Assembly: GCA_016742095.1 (NCBI GenBank)
Contig: JACVCJ010000026.1
Coordinates: 1-50,349 of the forward strand
From: Bacteroidia bacterium
Lineage (GTDB): Bacteria; Bacteroidota; Bacteroidia; CAIKAF01
Direction of reading: 5' to 3'
Length of the DNA stretch: 50,349 nt
Below are positions 49,979 through 50,349 of the stretch, in pieces. Both the position numbers and the translations under genes were made by a program. The number at the start of each line of letters is the position of its first letter. Position 1 is the stretch's first letter. The notes under the pieces were generated by a model, which had not been told where the DNA came from, ran no database searches, and worked only from the letters and a program-made list of their open reading frames with translations.

Positions 49979-50349
49979 CTACTCGTGCCCCCCCGAGTAC
50001 TGCTTCGTCCACGCCCGGTCCGGATCAAACGCCCGCATCGCCCCCGGCGCGCCCAGAGCCCCCAGCGCCCGACGCGCCTCGGACTCGCTCGGCGCCACCA
50101 GATAGAAAACCACGTCGCCCTTCCGCCAGATGAACACCGGAGGTTTCCCCGTGCCCTCAGCGCCGCTCAGGACCGAAACCACCCGCTCCGACAGCGGCCG
50201 GGCCGTCCGCTCCGCAGGGAACCGGTTCATCACCAACGTCAGCCAGCCGGGCCCCTCGTTCGAGCGGTACATCAGCACGCCCGATCGACCAGGCCACGAC
50301 AGCGAGCACGGCGCCAGCCCCGCCACGCTGTACCCCAGCGACCCAAGGT
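49979..50349 (-). CDS. C-terminal fragment of an unknown protein, possibly an anti-sigma factor
   Basis: The frame is open to the window edge and ends at 49979. The visible 122 residues (LGSLGYSVAGLAPCSLSWPG, GVLMYRSNEGPGWLTLVMNRF, PPVFIWRKGDVVFYLVAPSES) resemble the C-terminal periplasmic domain of planctomycete and proteobacterial zf-HC2 anti-sigma factors, where a similar strand order (VLMYRxxxGxxVxLxV, WxxxxxxYxLVxP) is found. That is a weak by-eye match. Part of the foreign GC-rich segment. Confidence 0.5.
   Translation of the reverse strand, partial: LGSLGYSVAGLAPCSLSWPGRSGVLMYRSNEGPGWLTLVMNRFPAERTARPLSERVVSVLSGAEGTGKPPVFIWRKGDVVFYLVAPSESEARRALGALGAPGAMRAFDPDRAWTKQYSGGHE

Noticed and set aside
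47389-50028. One 879-aa fusion gene of metalloprotease and T9SS protein
   Set aside because: The two halves differ sharply in base composition and each lacks a piece present in its family, so a chimeric join is more likely than a natural fusion.
49000-50133. 377-codon plus-strand frame in the GC-rich end
   Set aside because: High GC opens all frames; the product is an Arg/Pro/His-rich shadow, while the minus strand encodes a recognisable signal peptide and DUF5117 motif.

Overview
The first ~48.9 kb are from a Bacteroidota chromosome. The evidence is type IX secretion sorting domains, a TonB-dependent receptor with DUF4625 lipoproteins, the nusB-DUF1573-yajC cluster, long lists of SPII lipoproteins, and repeated TTTG-N17-21-TAnnTTTG promoters with almost no Shine-Dalgarno sequences. 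Chitinophagia or a relative is my guess. The last ~1.4 kb (48.92-50.35 kb) is abruptly GC-rich and encodes a planctomycete-like metalloprotease N-terminus joined in frame to a Bacteroidota T9SS protein. I read this as a chimeric contig join, not a natural gene.

Layout. 0-0.7 kb: a MarR repressor and the start of a TolC efflux gene, with two operator palindromes on the marR promoter. 0.8-6.8 kb: ahcY, a LOG-family enzyme, small membrane and envelope proteins, and ssb. 7.1-11.9 kb: an MFS carrier, two Rossmann oxidoreductases, a membrane metallophosphoesterase and a zinc-ribbon protein. 12.0-15.7 kb: a LytTR response regulator with its propeller-type sensor kinase. 15.9-22 kb: a NagZ-like GH3, OsmC with a WYL regulator, DinB, exported unknowns, GNAT and a GPH sugar carrier. 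22-24.2 kb: cold-shock protein with a structured leader, an exported unknown and an endonuclease/exonuclease/phosphatase.

24.2-27.3 kb is the most interesting block. A strong promoter is followed by a 15-codon leader ORF with an unusually strong Shine-Dalgarno, then ~165 nt rich in hairpins, an unrecognised very basic protein, the RNA ligase RtcB and the release-factor homologue PrfH. RtcB-PrfH pairs are known to rescue ribosomes cut in the 16S decoding centre. The leader and the third protein suggest a translation-sensing control and an additional repair partner.

27.3-32.1 kb: ABC half-exporter, leucine dehydrogenase, nusB, DUF1573 lipoprotein, yajC. 32.1-36.5 kb: a metal-uptake-like locus (TonB receptor plus DUF4625-type lipoproteins) in which two identical 15-bp palindromes overlap the two promoters, as a Fur/Zur-type operator would, and a decayed methyltransferase beside it. 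36.5-45.4 kb: msrB, a YbjN-like protein, a 47-aa membrane protein, an ABC1 kinase, an FKBP lipoprotein, SixA, rhomboid, peroxiredoxin, LMW phosphatase, an RsmI-like methylase and a GT87-like membrane protein. 45.5-48.9 kb: two tandem T9SS cargo paralogues, the second cut by the join.

No tRNA, rRNA, CRISPR array, insertion sequence or phage gene was recognised.
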